From Streptomyces sp. NBC_00459 (GTDB taxonomy: Bacteria > Actinomycetota > Actinomycetes > Streptomycetales > Streptomycetaceae): a stretch of DNA of 64,000 nucleotides. The stretch spans positions 1,860,001 to 1,924,000 of the forward strand of contig NZ_CP107903.1 of the NCBI RefSeq assembly GCF_036013955.1. The letters run 5' to 3'. The notes under the pieces are model-generated. The model ran no database searches, had not been told where the DNA came from, and was given only the letters and a program-made list of their open reading frames with translations. The stretch's first letter is position 1; the number at the start of each line of letters is the position of its first letter. A program made the translations under genes and the position numbers. Of the stretch, positions 24,194 through 33,209 are shown piece after piece.

Positions 24194-25135
24194 TCATCGC
24201 GTCGCCGTCAGATGCGCGTACACGACGATGTTGCCCGTGTAGCCGGTCCGCCGGTCGTAGCCGCCGCCGCAGGTGATGAGGCGCAGCTCGGGGCGGGAAC
24301 GGGCGCCGTACACCTCCCGGCTGGGGAAGTCGGCCTTGTCGTACGTCTTCACGACGTCGACGGTGTAGACGGCAGTACGGCCGTCCGCGCGCCGGAGTTC
24401 GACCCGCCGTCCGGGCGTGACTTCGTCGAGGCCGATGAACACGGCGGGCCCGGCGCGGGTGTCGCGGTGACCTACGACGATCACCGTGCCGTTCTCTCCG
24501 GGGGACGGTCCGTCCGCGTACCAGCCGACGAGGTTGGCGTTGTCGTCCGGGGGCGCGGTGAGCTGCCCGTGGCGGTCGAGGCGCAGATCCACGACCGGCG
24601 CCTCGACGTCGAGGTAGGGGAGGGTGAGCGCGGTGGGTCGGGAGCGCGGGAGGAGCGCCGGCGCCCGTGGCCCGGCCGGCACGCTCGGGCGAACGGCCGG
24701 TGGGGTCGGTCCGGCGGAACCTGGCCGTCCCTCAGCCGACCCGTCCGCCCGGGGTGGTGCGGCCGGGATTGCCGTCCTGGCGGACTCCGACCGTCCCGTC
24801 ACGGGTCCGTCCGCCCTGGTCGGCCCGGTGGGTGGTGCTGCCCCGGCGGGCCCTGACCGTCCCTTCGCGCGCCCGGCCGCCGGTGGCGGCGCGGCCGGTG
24901 CCGGTCTCCGCTCCCTCGCCGCCCTCCCCGCGTCGGCTTTCCCGCCGCTCCCGGTGGACGGTGCGACCGGCGCGCCGTCGGTGGCGGTGACGGGTGCGGG
25001 GGCGGGCTCGTCGACCCGGGCCCACCAGACGCCGCCCACCGCCAGGGCGACGGTCAGGACGACCGTGCGGGTCAGGCGGTAGGCGCGCGTCCGACGCCAG
25101 GGCCTGGGCCGGCGGGCGTGGTCAGGCCGCGCCAT
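24194..25135 (-). CDS. Class F sortase
   Basis: A 313-residue membrane-bound transpeptidase. A basic N-terminus and one transmembrane helix (TVVLTVALAVGGVWWA, residues about 24-39) precede a long Pro/Gly/Ala-rich linker (about 45-155). The catalytic domain carries VIVVGHRDT (catalytic His), RLITCGGG (Cys nucleophile) and RRTGYTGNIVVYAH (the conserved Arg). Sortases of class F/E attach surface proteins to the cell wall or pili in actinobacteria. ATG 25135 overlaps the upstream surface-protein gene by 14 bases; GTG 25141 is also possible. The pairing suggests that protein as substrate, although no clear sorting signal is seen in it. Confidence 0.9.
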   Translation of the reverse strand: MARPDHARRPRPWRRTRAYRLTRTVVLTVALAVGGVWWARVDEPAPAPVTATDGAPVAPSTGSGGKADAGRAARERRPAPAAPPPAAGRAKGRSGPAGAAPPTGPTRADGPVTGRSESARTAIPAAPPRADGSAEGRPGSAGPTPPAVRPSVPAGPRAPALLPRSRPTALTLPYLDVEAPVVDLRLDRHGQLTAPPDDNANLVGWYADGPSPGENGTVIVVGHRDTRAGPAVFIGLDEVTPGRRVELRRADGRTAVYTVDVVKTYDKADFPSREVYGARSRPELRLITCGGGYDRRTGYTGNIVVYAHLTATR

Positions 25136-25784
25136 CGGCACGTCGGCGCGTCCGGAGATAGACCACTCCCCCGACCACGATCAGGCCCACGGCCGCCGCA
25201 CCGGCCACCGGCGAGAAGGCCTCCGCCCGGGCGACACCGCCGCCGCCCGCGGGAACCCCGCCGTGCGGGCCGCCCGGACCACCGCCGGGACCACCGGGGC
25301 CTCCGCCGGGGCCGCCCGGGCCGCCGGGCGGGGTCGGTGTGCCGGAGGGATCGACGATCGGGCAGTCGACCTGGAACACCTTGTGCTTGCCCGCGCCCTG
25401 GCCGCCGACGATGTTCCACGTCAGCTTGTACTGACCGTCCGGCAGCGCGAGGGGCATGGTGTGTCCGGTGCCGTCGGGCTCCAGGTCGAGGGTGTCGGAG
25501 AGGGTGGCGCCGTTCGCCTCCAGGGGCTGGGTCTCGATGGACCACTCGATGTCCTGGCCGTCGGGGAGGTCGTCGAAGTTGAACGCGGCGAGGTAGAAGT
25601 CGCAGACCTTCGGCTCGTTGCTCTGGTCGTCGAAGGGCGTGCCCACCTTGTGGATCTTGACGTCTCCGTTGTCGCCGGGGGCTGCGACGGCGGGGGCCCC
25701 GATGAGGGTGGTGCCCGCGAGGGTGAGGGCCGCGAGCGCGGCGGTACGGGCGCCGGTCCGGCGTGGGCGGAGTGAGGTGGGCAT
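25122..25784 (-). CDS. Secreted, membrane-anchored surface protein in a sortase operon
   Basis: A 220-residue protein. A signal peptide (residues 1-35, ending in the AVAAPGDN region) leads a beta-rich domain of about 110 residues with two cysteines (KVCDFY and QVDCP). A Gly/Pro-rich linker (about 150-180) is followed by a C-terminal helix and basic tail (GLIVVGGVVYLRTRRRADGAA-type). This is the cell-wall protein layout, but no LPXTG-type motif is visible before the helix; the nearest sequence is FSPVAG. ggagga before ATG 25784 is a good ribosome binding site. It overlaps and precedes the sortase gene, so they are coexpressed. Confidence 0.85.
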   Translation of the reverse strand: MPTSLRPRRTGARTAALAALTLAGTTLIGAPAVAAPGDNGDVKIHKVGTPFDDQSNEPKVCDFYLAAFNFDDLPDGQDIEWSIETQPLEANGATLSDTLDLEPDGTGHTMPLALPDGQYKLTWNIVGGQGAGKHKVFQVDCPIVDPSGTPTPPGGPGGPGGGPGGPGGGPGGPHGGVPAGGGGVARAEAFSPVAGAAAVGLIVVGGVVYLRTRRRADGAA

Positions 25785-25876
25785 GTGCGATTCCTCCGAG
25801 TCGGATGATTTTCATACAAATCCCGCTTCATCTGACTCTCTTTCACATCAGCGCCCGCAACGGCGGAAGCCCCGCC

Positions 25877-27097
25877 CTACACCCCCTTGGACATCACCCT
25901 TCCGGCCCTCTCCTGCTGGTCCGGCGGCACCTGTGGGGCCGACGAGCGCACAGCTGTCCCCGCCGCCAGCAACAGCAGCGCGCCGAGCATCACGAACGGC
26001 GCCGCCGCGCCCGTGACCCCGGCGACCAGACCGGCCGTGGCGGGCGCGGCGACCTGGCCGAGCCGGTTGCCGGTCAGCCGCAGCGCGAGCGCGGTGGAGC
26101 GGGCGCCGGCCGGGGCGGCCTGGACGACCGTCGTCATCGACAGCGGCTGTCCGACGCCCAGACAGAAGCCCAGCACCGCGAGCATGAGGGCCAGCCCCCA
26201 CACCGGCACCGGCACCGCGATCCCCGCGCACAGCACCGCCGCCAGCAGACAGGTCACGGTGAGCAGCAGGCGCCGGCCGAGCAGCCGCAGCAGGGGCGTC
26301 AGCACCAGGCGGCACGCGATGGTGGCCGCGGCGCGCAGTCCGAGCAGTACGCCGATCACCGCCGGCGCGATGCCCCGGTGCTCGCCGACCACCGGAAGGT
26401 AGGCGGTGAGGATGTCGGTCGCGGACAGCACGGCAAGGCTGACGAAGATGCCCGCCGGTACGCCCCGGGTACGCAGGATGCGGTGTACGGGGACGCGATC
26501 GCCCTGCTCCGTACGGGACTTGACGGCCGTACGGTCCTCGACGCGCCACAGTGAGGTGAACGACAACGCGGCGACCGCGCCCGCGACCAGCAGGGCGCGG
26601 GCACTGGTGGCCGCCATGTCGTGGCCGCCGATCAGCGCGCCCGCCGCGATCGGGCCGATGAACTGGCCGAGCGAGACGCCGATGGTGAAGTGGCCGAAGT
26701 TGCGGTCCTGTTCGTGCGGGGCGGACCGGCGGGCGACGATCGACTGGCCGCCGATGACGAAACAGAGGTGACCGAGGCCCATCACCCCGCTCCACGCGGC
26801 CATCGTGCCGAGGGAGTCGGCGGTCGCGCCGAGAGCGCAGCCGCCGGAGACCAGGAGGGCTCCGGCAGTCAGCAGGGGTGCGCAGCGGCCGTGGTCGGTG
26901 CGGCGGCCCAGCGGTACGGCGGCGAAGAGCGGGAGCAGGGCGTACGCGGCTGCGATGACGCCGATCGCCCGCTCGTCGGCGCCCAGCGCGAGGGCCCGGT
27001 AGGAGACGGCGGGCCGGGCCATCGACACCGCCCCCTGCGTGAAGCTGAAGGCGATGACTAGGCGGAGCAGCCAGCCGCGGTTCCCACCGGGCCTCAT
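25877..27097 (-). CDS. MFS transporter
   Basis: A 406-residue major facilitator protein with about twelve predicted transmembrane helices. The loop 2-3 motif is of the form PLGRRTDHGR, and a charged central loop follows helix 6 (VEDRTAVKSRTEQGDRVPVH). It probably exports a small molecule or drug. The substrate is unknown. The ATG at 27097 has ggagg eight bases upstream (within an in-frame extension from ATG 27112), so this start is preferred. The gene follows the CitMHS gene in the same direction, with 65 bases between. Confidence 0.88.
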   Translation of the reverse strand: MRPGGNRGWLLRLVIAFSFTQGAVSMARPAVSYRALALGADERAIGVIAAAYALLPLFAAVPLGRRTDHGRCAPLLTAGALLVSGGCALGATADSLGTMAAWSGVMGLGHLCFVIGGQSIVARRSAPHEQDRNFGHFTIGVSLGQFIGPIAAGALIGGHDMAATSARALLVAGAVAALSFTSLWRVEDRTAVKSRTEQGDRVPVHRILRTRGVPAGIFVSLAVLSATDILTAYLPVVGEHRGIAPAVIGVLLGLRAAATIACRLVLTPLLRLLGRRLLLTVTCLLAAVLCAGIAVPVPVWGLALMLAVLGFCLGVGQPLSMTTVVQAAPAGARSTALALRLTGNRLGQVAAPATAGLVAGVTGAAAPFVMLGALLLLAAGTAVRSSAPQVPPDQQERAGRVMSKGV

Positions 27098-27162
27098 GGT
27101 CGTGTCCTCCATCGAGCGGTCGGACAGGATGCGCTGATCGAACGGACGGGCCGACCGGACGG

Positions 27163-28608
27163 TCAGATGATGCCGAACAGGATGCCCGCCCCGAGGATGG
27201 CCAGCGAGGTCAGCACGGCCCACTTGACCACGAACTTCGTGTGGTCGCCGAACTCGACCTTCGCCATGCCGACGAGGACGTACACGGCCGGGACGAGCGG
27301 GCTGGACATGTGCAGGGGCTGGGCGATGAGGGAGGCGCGGGCGATCTCCAGCGGGGAGACACCGTGGGCCGCTCCGGCCTCGGCGAGCACCGGCAGGACA
27401 CCGAAGTAGAAGCCGTCGTTCGACATGAAGTAGGTGAGCGGGATGCTCAGCAGGCCGGTGACGAAGGCCATGTGCGGGCCCATGCCGTCCGGGATGTTGT
27501 CGACGAGCCAGCGGGCCATGTGGTCGACCATGCCGGTGCCGGTGAGGACGCCGGTGAAGACGGCGGCGGCGAAGACCATGCCGGAGACGTTGAGGACGTT
27601 CTCGGCGTGGGCGCCGAGGCGGGCCTTCTGGTCGGGCATGTGCGGGAAGTTGACCGTGAGGGCGAGCGCCGCGCCGAGCAGGAACAGCACCGGGATCGGC
27701 AGCCACTCCATGATCATGGCGGTGAGCAGGGTGACCGTGAGGAGCGCGTTGAACCAGTAGAGCTTGGGGCGCAGGGTGGTGCGGTTCGGGTCGAGGACCT
27801 TCAGCATCCGGTCGTCGTCATCTTCGGTGCCGGTGTCGGCGGTGTCCTCGGCACCCGAACCGCCGGTGAGCACGGCCGGGTTGCCCGCACCGGATCCCCC
27901 TGCCGACTTCGCGCCCGAACCGGCGCCGACGAGCACGGTCTCCGACTCCTGCTCCTGTTCCCGCTCCTCCACCAGGACCGCGTCCAGGGTGAGCACGCCG
28001 AGCCGCTTGCGCTCGCGGCGGCCGAGGACGTAGGAGAGGGCGATGACGAAGGCGAGGCCGACGGCGAGCGCCGGGATCATCGGGACGAAGATGTCGCTGG
28101 CGTCCAGCTTCAGGGCCGTCGCGGCACGGGCCGTCGGGCCGCCCCAGGGCAGGGTGTTCATCACACCGTTGGCCATCGCGGCGACACCGGTCATCACGAC
28201 GAGGCTCATCTTGAGGCGCTTGTACAGGGGGTACATCGCCGAGACCGTGATCATGAAGGTGGTCGAGCCGTCGCCGTCGAGGGACACGATCGCCGCGAGG
28301 ATCGCCGTACCGACGACTATGCGCAGCGGGTCCGCCTTGGCGAACTTCAGGATGCCTCGGACGATCGGGTCGAAGAGGCCGACGTCGATCATCACACCGA
28401 AGTAGACGATCGCGAACATGAGCATCGCCGCGGTGGGGGCGAGGCTGGTGACGCCGTCGATGACGTAGTCACCGAGCTTGGCGCCCTTCCCGACGAACAC
28501 GCAGAAAAGTGCCGGGATCAGTACGAGCGCCGCGATCGGCGACATCTTCTTCATCATGATCAGGACCAGGAAGGTCGCGATCATCGTGAAGCCCAGGATG
28601 GTCAACAT
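27163..28608 (-). CDS. CitMHS-family citrate-Mg2+:H+ symporter
   Basis: A 481-residue secondary transporter. The N-terminus (MLTILGFTMIATFLVLIMMK) and the motifs VSLDGDGSTTFMIT, NTLPWGGPTARAA and LTYFMSNDGFYFGVLPVL are characteristic of the CitMHS family, which takes up citrate together with a divalent cation. A hydrophilic, Glu-rich loop of about 70 residues (EREQEQESETVL and GTEDDDDRMLKVLD) separates the two halves. The start at 28608 follows gttagg at ten bases. No two-component sensor sits beside it. An 8-bp inverted repeat lies in the upstream gap at 28619-28671. Confidence 0.93.
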   Translation of the reverse strand: MLTILGFTMIATFLVLIMMKKMSPIAALVLIPALFCVFVGKGAKLGDYVIDGVTSLAPTAAMLMFAIVYFGVMIDVGLFDPIVRGILKFAKADPLRIVVGTAILAAIVSLDGDGSTTFMITVSAMYPLYKRLKMSLVVMTGVAAMANGVMNTLPWGGPTARAATALKLDASDIFVPMIPALAVGLAFVIALSYVLGRRERKRLGVLTLDAVLVEEREQEQESETVLVGAGSGAKSAGGSGAGNPAVLTGGSGAEDTADTGTEDDDDRMLKVLDPNRTTLRPKLYWFNALLTVTLLTAMIMEWLPIPVLFLLGAALALTVNFPHMPDQKARLGAHAENVLNVSGMVFAAAVFTGVLTGTGMVDHMARWLVDNIPDGMGPHMAFVTGLLSIPLTYFMSNDGFYFGVLPVLAEAGAAHGVSPLEIARASLIAQPLHMSSPLVPAVYVLVGMAKVEFGDHTKFVVKWAVLTSLAILGAGILFGII

Positions 28609-28618
28609 GAGTGGGTTA

Positions 28619-28671
28619 CCTAACGTTCGCCCTTGAACTCCCACCGGAGTCGGCAGTGCGTTGACGTTAGG
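28619..28671. promoter_or_regulatory. Inverted repeat CCTAACGT/ACGTTAGG upstream of citrate carrier
   Basis: CCTAACGT (28619-28626) and ACGTTAGG (28664-28671) are perfect inverted copies 37 bases apart in front of the CitMHS gene. A third related TTGACGT lies near 28696. Either a regulator binding two half-sites or chance is possible. Confidence 0.35.
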
Positions 28672-28730
28672 TCGGCCCCACAAGGCTTAACAAGATGTTG
28701 ACGTGCGAGCAATAAGCGCAAAACTCCAGG

Positions 28731-30998
28731 TCACAGCGTTGTGCCTGCTGGGGCGAGTTCGATGGGTACACCATTTAGTACGGCGTTGCCCGACAGCGGG
28801 TCCAGCAGACTGCCGTCGAGGAGCTGGTTGACGTTGACACCGGGGTCGACGGCGGCGTGCGCGAGCCGGGTGCCCGGCCGGTCGTGCCCCCACCCGTGGG
28901 GCAGGCTCACGACCCCGCGCCGTACGACGTCGGTGATCTCGGCGGGAGCCACCACCTCTCCCCCGGCGCCCTTGATCCGTACGGCTGCTCCGTCGAGGAC
29001 ACCGAGGCGTTCGGCGTCCTCGGGGTGGATGTGGAGGGTGCAGCGGTTGGTGCCGCCGGTGAGCGCGGGCACGTTGTGCATCCAGCTGTTGTTGGAGCGA
29101 AGGTGCCGACGCCCGATGAGCACGAACCCGGCGGGGCGCTCCCGCATGGCCCGGCGCAGCCGAGGCAGGTCGTCGGCGATGGGCTGCGGCAGCAGCTCGA
29201 TCTTCCCGCTGCGCGTCTTCAGGGGCTGCGGCAGGCGCGGCCGGAGCGGCCCGAGGTCGATGCCGTGCGGGTGCGCGAGCACCTTCGCCAGGCTCAGACC
29301 GTCCGGTCGTACGCCGAAGCCGTCGCCGTACGGGCCCAGGCGCAGCATCAGGTCGAGGCGCCGCTCGGGACCGGTGTCGCCGCCCAGCTCCTTGGCGAGC
29401 TGCTGCGGATCACGGCCGTGGACCGGGGAGTGGGGTTCCCTGACGGCCTTGCCGAGGGTCTGGTCGATGACCATGGCGTCCACGGCGGCGGGGTCGGCGC
29501 CGTGCATGCCGGTCGCGGCCAGGACGAGCCGCGCGAAGATCTCGGTCTCGGCCATCCTGCCGGGCTCCAGGGGGACGGCGGGGCGGTTGTAGCGGACCTG
29601 GTTGCGGACGGCGAGGGTGTTGAGGGCGAAGTCGTGGTGCGGGCTCTGCGAGGGCGGGGGCGGGGGCAGTACGACGTGCGCGTGGCGCGAGGTCTCGTTC
29701 AGATAGGGGTCGACGCTCACCATGAAGTCGAGCGAGTCCAGCGCCTTGTCGAGCCTGTTGCCGTCGGGCGCGGAGAGGACCGGGTTGGCGGCGACGGCGA
29801 TGAGGGCCCGGATCGGCTCGCCCTCGGCCGTGGGGGTGTCGATCTCCTCGGCGAGCGCGGAGAGCGGCAACTCACCCTTGGCTTCCGGGTGTCGACCGAC
29901 CCGCGAGTGCCAGCGACCGAGCGCGAACCCGTGACTGGGGCCGGCCGGCCGGGGTGTCCGGTCCGTGGCCGCCTGCGGGAAGAGGGCGCCGCCGGGCCGG
30001 TCCAGGTTGCCGGTGAGGATGTCGAGGACGTCGACCAGCCAGCTGGCGAGGGTGCCGTGCGGGACGGTGCAGCTGCCGATGCGGCCGTAGACGGCGGCGG
30101 TGGGCGCGGCGGCGAGTTCACGGGCGAGGGTACGGATGGTGCCGGCGTCCACGTCACAGGCCTCGGCGACGGCTTCGGGCGTGAAGTCCCGTACAGCCGC
30201 CTCCACTTCGGCGACTCCATGGACGTGCGGCGCCAACTCGCCCAGGTCGACGAGGTGTTCGTCGAAGAGGACGTTCGTCATCGCGGCGAGAAGCAACGCG
30301 TCCGTGCCGGGGCGGATCGCGATGTGCCGGTCGGCGAGCTTTGCGGTGCGGGTGCGGCGCGGGTCGATGACGGTGAGGGTGCCGCCGCGCGCCCTGAGGG
30401 CCTTGAGCTTGCCGGGGAAGTCGGGCGCCGTACACAGACTCCCGTTGGACTCAAGAGGGTTGGCCCCGATGAGCAGCAGGTGGTCGGTACGGTCGAGGTC
30501 GGGGACGGGGATCGCGTTGGCGTCGCCGTAGAGCAGCCCGCTGGAGACGTGCTTGGGCATCTGGTCGACCGTGGAGGCGCTGAAGACGCTGCGGGTGCCG
30601 AGGCCTGCGATCAGGACCGGCGGATAGAGAGCCCCGGCCACAGTGTGCACGTTCGGATTCCCGAAGACGGTTCCGACGGAGTTGGGCCCGTACCGCTCCA
30701 CCACGCCCCGGATACCGGCGGCGACGGCGTCGAAGGCCTCCGCCCAACTGGCCTCGCGCAGCTCGCCGTCCCGTCGTACGAGGGGGGTACGGAGCCGGTC
30801 GGGGTCGCTGTCGAGCGCTCCGAAGGAGGCGCCCTTGGGGCAGATGAACCCCTGGCTGAACACGTCGTCGCGGTCACCGCGGGCCCGGGTGACCCGGCCG
30901 CTCTCGATGGTGAGCGTCAGTCCGCAGGTGGCCTCGCACAGGGGGCAGACACGCAGGGCTGTGCGGGACTCGGCTCGGGAGTCGGTGGGGCTGGACAC
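28731..30998 (-). CDS. Molybdopterin-dependent oxidoreductase (FdhF/NarB-like)
   Basis: A 755-residue enzyme of the DMSO reductase superfamily. An N-terminal [4Fe-4S] site is present: Cys18, Cys21, Cys25 and Cys53 in the CX2CX3CX27C pattern. Molybdopterin motifs (SNGSLCTAPDFPG, VTVIDPRRTRTAKLADRHI) and the C-terminal MoCo-binding domain (RRHLRSNNSWMHN, DGAAVRIKG) follow. No twin-arginine signal is seen, so it should be cytoplasmic. It resembles the actinobacterial formate dehydrogenase/nitrate reductase-like group; the electron donor and substrate are unknown. GTG 30998 is preceded by gggagga. The TetR gene upstream reads the same way. Confidence 0.88.
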   Translation of the reverse strand: MSSPTDSRAESRTALRVCPLCEATCGLTLTIESGRVTRARGDRDDVFSQGFICPKGASFGALDSDPDRLRTPLVRRDGELREASWAEAFDAVAAGIRGVVERYGPNSVGTVFGNPNVHTVAGALYPPVLIAGLGTRSVFSASTVDQMPKHVSSGLLYGDANAIPVPDLDRTDHLLLIGANPLESNGSLCTAPDFPGKLKALRARGGTLTVIDPRRTRTAKLADRHIAIRPGTDALLLAAMTNVLFDEHLVDLGELAPHVHGVAEVEAAVRDFTPEAVAEACDVDAGTIRTLARELAAAPTAAVYGRIGSCTVPHGTLASWLVDVLDILTGNLDRPGGALFPQAATDRTPRPAGPSHGFALGRWHSRVGRHPEAKGELPLSALAEEIDTPTAEGEPIRALIAVAANPVLSAPDGNRLDKALDSLDFMVSVDPYLNETSRHAHVVLPPPPPSQSPHHDFALNTLAVRNQVRYNRPAVPLEPGRMAETEIFARLVLAATGMHGADPAAVDAMVIDQTLGKAVREPHSPVHGRDPQQLAKELGGDTGPERRLDLMLRLGPYGDGFGVRPDGLSLAKVLAHPHGIDLGPLRPRLPQPLKTRSGKIELLPQPIADDLPRLRRAMRERPAGFVLIGRRHLRSNNSWMHNVPALTGGTNRCTLHIHPEDAERLGVLDGAAVRIKGAGGEVVAPAEITDVVRRGVVSLPHGWGHDRPGTRLAHAAVDPGVNVNQLLDGSLLDPLSGNAVLNGVPIELAPAGTTL

Positions 30999-31047
30999 GG
31001 GTCCTCCCGGAGGGTGGCGGCAACTGTGACGCGCGGATGGAGCCGAG

Positions 31048-31064
31048 CATACCGACCGGTACGG
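31048..31064. promoter_or_regulatory. Putative TetR site CATACCGACCGGTACGG
   Basis: It lies between the TetR gene (ends 31130) and the molybdopterin oxidoreductase start (30998). Its ATACCGACCGGT matches the operator at 4346-4363 in the left half, and the right half is degenerate. The adjacent TetR or a related one may bind here. Confidence 0.45.
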
Positions 31065-31129
31065 ATGGAGGGGAGGGGTGGCGCGCACCCGCCTCGGCCC
31101 GGGCCGGGTGGCGGGCCGAAGCGGGAACC

Positions 31130-31750
31130 TCAGTCGAGCACTCGCGCCAGATACGCCCGCAGCAGCTCCCGCGCCTCCCCGATGATCGGCTCGTCCCCCT
31201 CCGGAGCGACCCGGAAGGCCAGGTGGACCAGGGTGTCGGCGGTCTCGACGGCGACCAGGAACGTGCGGCGCAGGTCGTCGTCCGGTTCGCGGCCGATGAC
31301 GTCGGAGAGGAGAGCGGTGAGGGTGTCGGCGACGAGGTGGTTGGGCCCGGCGTCACGCTTGCCGACCGGGATCTGGTTGCCGAAGTCGACGAGCGAGAAG
31401 CCCGGCGCGGTGCGCTTCATGGCCAGGTACTCGTCGAGCACGGCGTCCATGGCCTCACGCCAGCCGCCCCCGCTCTCCTGCCCCAGGCGCTCGGTGACGC
31501 GCGCGATGTAGCGCTCCAGGTTCCGCTGGGCCAGCGCGTCGGCCATGGCGCGCTTGTTGCCGAAGAAGCGGTACACGGAGCCTATGGGGACGCCGGCGCG
31601 TATCGCCACCGCCCGGGTGCTCAGGGCGTCGTAGCCGACCTCGTCGAGGAGGTCGGCGCAGGCGTCGAGGATTCTGGTCAGCCGTTCGGCACTGCGCCGC
31701 TGTACGGGCGCACGACGTAGCGAGGTCGCTGGGGGCACGGGATTCATCAT
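31130..31750 (-). CDS. TetR-family transcriptional regulator
   Basis: A 206-residue TetR regulator: the helix-turn-helix is in ACADLLDEVGYDALSTRAVA then IRAGVPIGSVYRFFGNK, followed by a long C-terminal ligand domain (LVADTLTALLSDVIG, VETADTLVHLAFRV). It is upstream of the molybdopterin oxidoreductase gene, reads in the same direction and has an operator-like site between, so it may control that gene. It is also divergent from hmgA, with 115 bases between them. ATG 31750 and 31747 are adjacent starts. Confidence 0.88.
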   Translation of the reverse strand: MMNPVPPATSLRRAPVQRRSAERLTRILDACADLLDEVGYDALSTRAVAIRAGVPIGSVYRFFGNKRAMADALAQRNLERYIARVTERLGQESGGGWREAMDAVLDEYLAMKRTAPGFSLVDFGNQIPVGKRDAGPNHLVADTLTALLSDVIGREPDDDLRRTFLVAVETADTLVHLAFRVAPEGDEPIIGEARELLRAYLARVLD

Positions 31751-31865
31751 GCCGTTCCGCGACGATCCGGTGAACCTCACCCCTGACTTTCCCCCTCTTG
31801 CGTCAGCGAACGCCGAATCCTACGGTGAAGCATAGGAATGAGGATCAGGGAGCGAGGGAGCACAG

Positions 31866-33182
31866 ATGAGCGGGGACGCGCGGAAGGCGGCCGAGGGACT
31901 GTCGCATCTCACCGGTTTCGGCAATGAGCACAGCTCGGAGGCCGTCCCCGGCGCCCTGCCCGAGGGCCGCAACTCGCCGCAACGCGCCCCCCTCGGCCTC
32001 TACGCCGAGCAGCTCAGCGGTACGGCGTTCACCGAGCCCCGCGCCCACAACCGCCGTTCCTGGCTGTACCGCATCCGTCCCTCGGCCGCGCATCCCCCGT
32101 TCACGCCCGCCGGCAACGGCTCGATCCGTACGGCTCCCTTCACGGAGTCCGTGCCCGATCCGAACCGCCTGCGCTGGAACCCGCTGCCCGGCCCCCCGGC
32201 CGGCACGGACTTCCTGGCGGGCCTATGGACCCTCGGCGGCAACGGTGACGCCGCCCAGCGCAGCGGCATGGCCGTGCACCTCTACCACGCCGACTCCTCG
32301 ATGGAGCGGGTGTTCAGCGACGCCGACGGGGAGCTGCTGATCGTCCCGGAGACCGGCGCGCTGCTGCTGCGCACCGAGTTCGGGCTGCTGTTCGTCGAGC
32401 CCGGCCATGTCGCACTCGTCCCTCGCGGGGTGCGCTTCCGGGTGGAGCTGATCGACGCCACGGCCCGCGGTTATGTGTGCGAGAACTACGGCAGCCCCTT
32501 CCGGCTCCCCGACCTCGGCCCGATCGGCGCCAACGGGCTGGCCAACGCACGGGACTTCCGGGCGCCGGTCGCCGCGTACGAGGATGTCGAGGGTCCGGTG
32601 GAGGTGGTCAACAAGTTCTGCGGCAACCTCTGGACGGCCGAGTACGACCACTCCCCCCTCGACGTCGTCGCCTGGCACGGCAACCATGTCCCGTACGCCT
32701 ACGATCTGCGCCGCTTCAACGTCCTCGGCACGCTCTCGTACGACCACCCGGACCCGTCGATCTTCACGGTGCTGACGTCGCCGTCGGACACTCCCGGCCT
32801 CGCGGGCATCGACTTCGTGGTGTTCGCGCCGCGCTGGCTGGTGGGCGAGGACACCTTCCGGCCGCCGTACTTCCACCGGAACGTGATGAGCGAGTACATG
32901 GGGCTGATCGAGGGCGCGTACGACGCCAAGGCGGAAGGTTTTCTGCCCGGGGGCGGCTCGCTGCACAACATGATGTCCGCGCACGGGCCCGACCGGGAGA
33001 CCTTCGACCGGGCCGGTGCCGCCGAGCTGCGGCCGCAGAAGGTCGACGACGGGCTGGCGTTCATGTTCGAGACACGGTGGCCGGTGACCCTGACGGCACA
33101 GGCCGCGCGGGCGGAGCATCTGCAAGCCGGGTACGACGACGTGTGGGCGGGCCTCCAGCGGCACTTCCGCCCGTTGCACTGA
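31866..33182 (+). CDS. hmgA: Homogentisate 1,2-dioxygenase
   Basis: A 438-residue non-haem iron dioxygenase, the ring-opening step of tyrosine/phenylalanine catabolism (homogentisate to maleylacetoacetate). The family start [20 protein letters not shown], the [20 protein letters not shown] region, and iron-ligand motifs [14 protein letters not shown] and [15 protein letters not shown] are all present at full length. agggagcacag precedes ATG 31866. The remaining pathway genes are not in this window. It is followed after 27 bases by a GntR gene that may regulate it. Confidence 0.97.
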   Translation: MSGDARKAAEGLSHLTGFGNEHSSEAVPGALPEGRNSPQRAPLGLYAEQLSGTAFTEPRAHNRRSWLYRIRPSAAHPPFTPAGNGSIRTAPFTESVPDPNRLRWNPLPGPPAGTDFLAGLWTLGGNGDAAQRSGMAVHLYHADSSMERVFSDADGELLIVPETGALLLRTEFGLLFVEPGHVALVPRGVRFRVELIDATARGYVCENYGSPFRLPDLGPIGANGLANARDFRAPVAAYEDVEGPVEVVNKFCGNLWTAEYDHSPLDVVAWHGNHVPYAYDLRRFNVLGTLSYDHPDPSIFTVLTSPSDTPGLAGIDFVVFAPRWLVGEDTFRPPYFHRNVMSEYMGLIEGAYDAKAEGFLPGGGSLHNMMSAHGPDRETFDRAGAAELRPQKVDDGLAFMFETRWPVTLTAQAARAEHLQAGYDDVWAGLQRHFRPLH

Positions 33183-33209
33183 TCGTTGTCGACCGGTACG
33201 GATACCTCC

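Noticed and set aside
27241..28623. 460-codon plus-strand frame over the citrate carrier gene
   Set aside because: Antisense shadow, rich in His/Glu/Asp/Gly; the minus-strand protein matches CitMHS throughout.
28857..31511. 884-codon plus-strand frame over the oxidoreductase gene
   Set aside because: Antisense of a clearly recognisable molybdopterin oxidoreductase; no motif or ribosome binding site.
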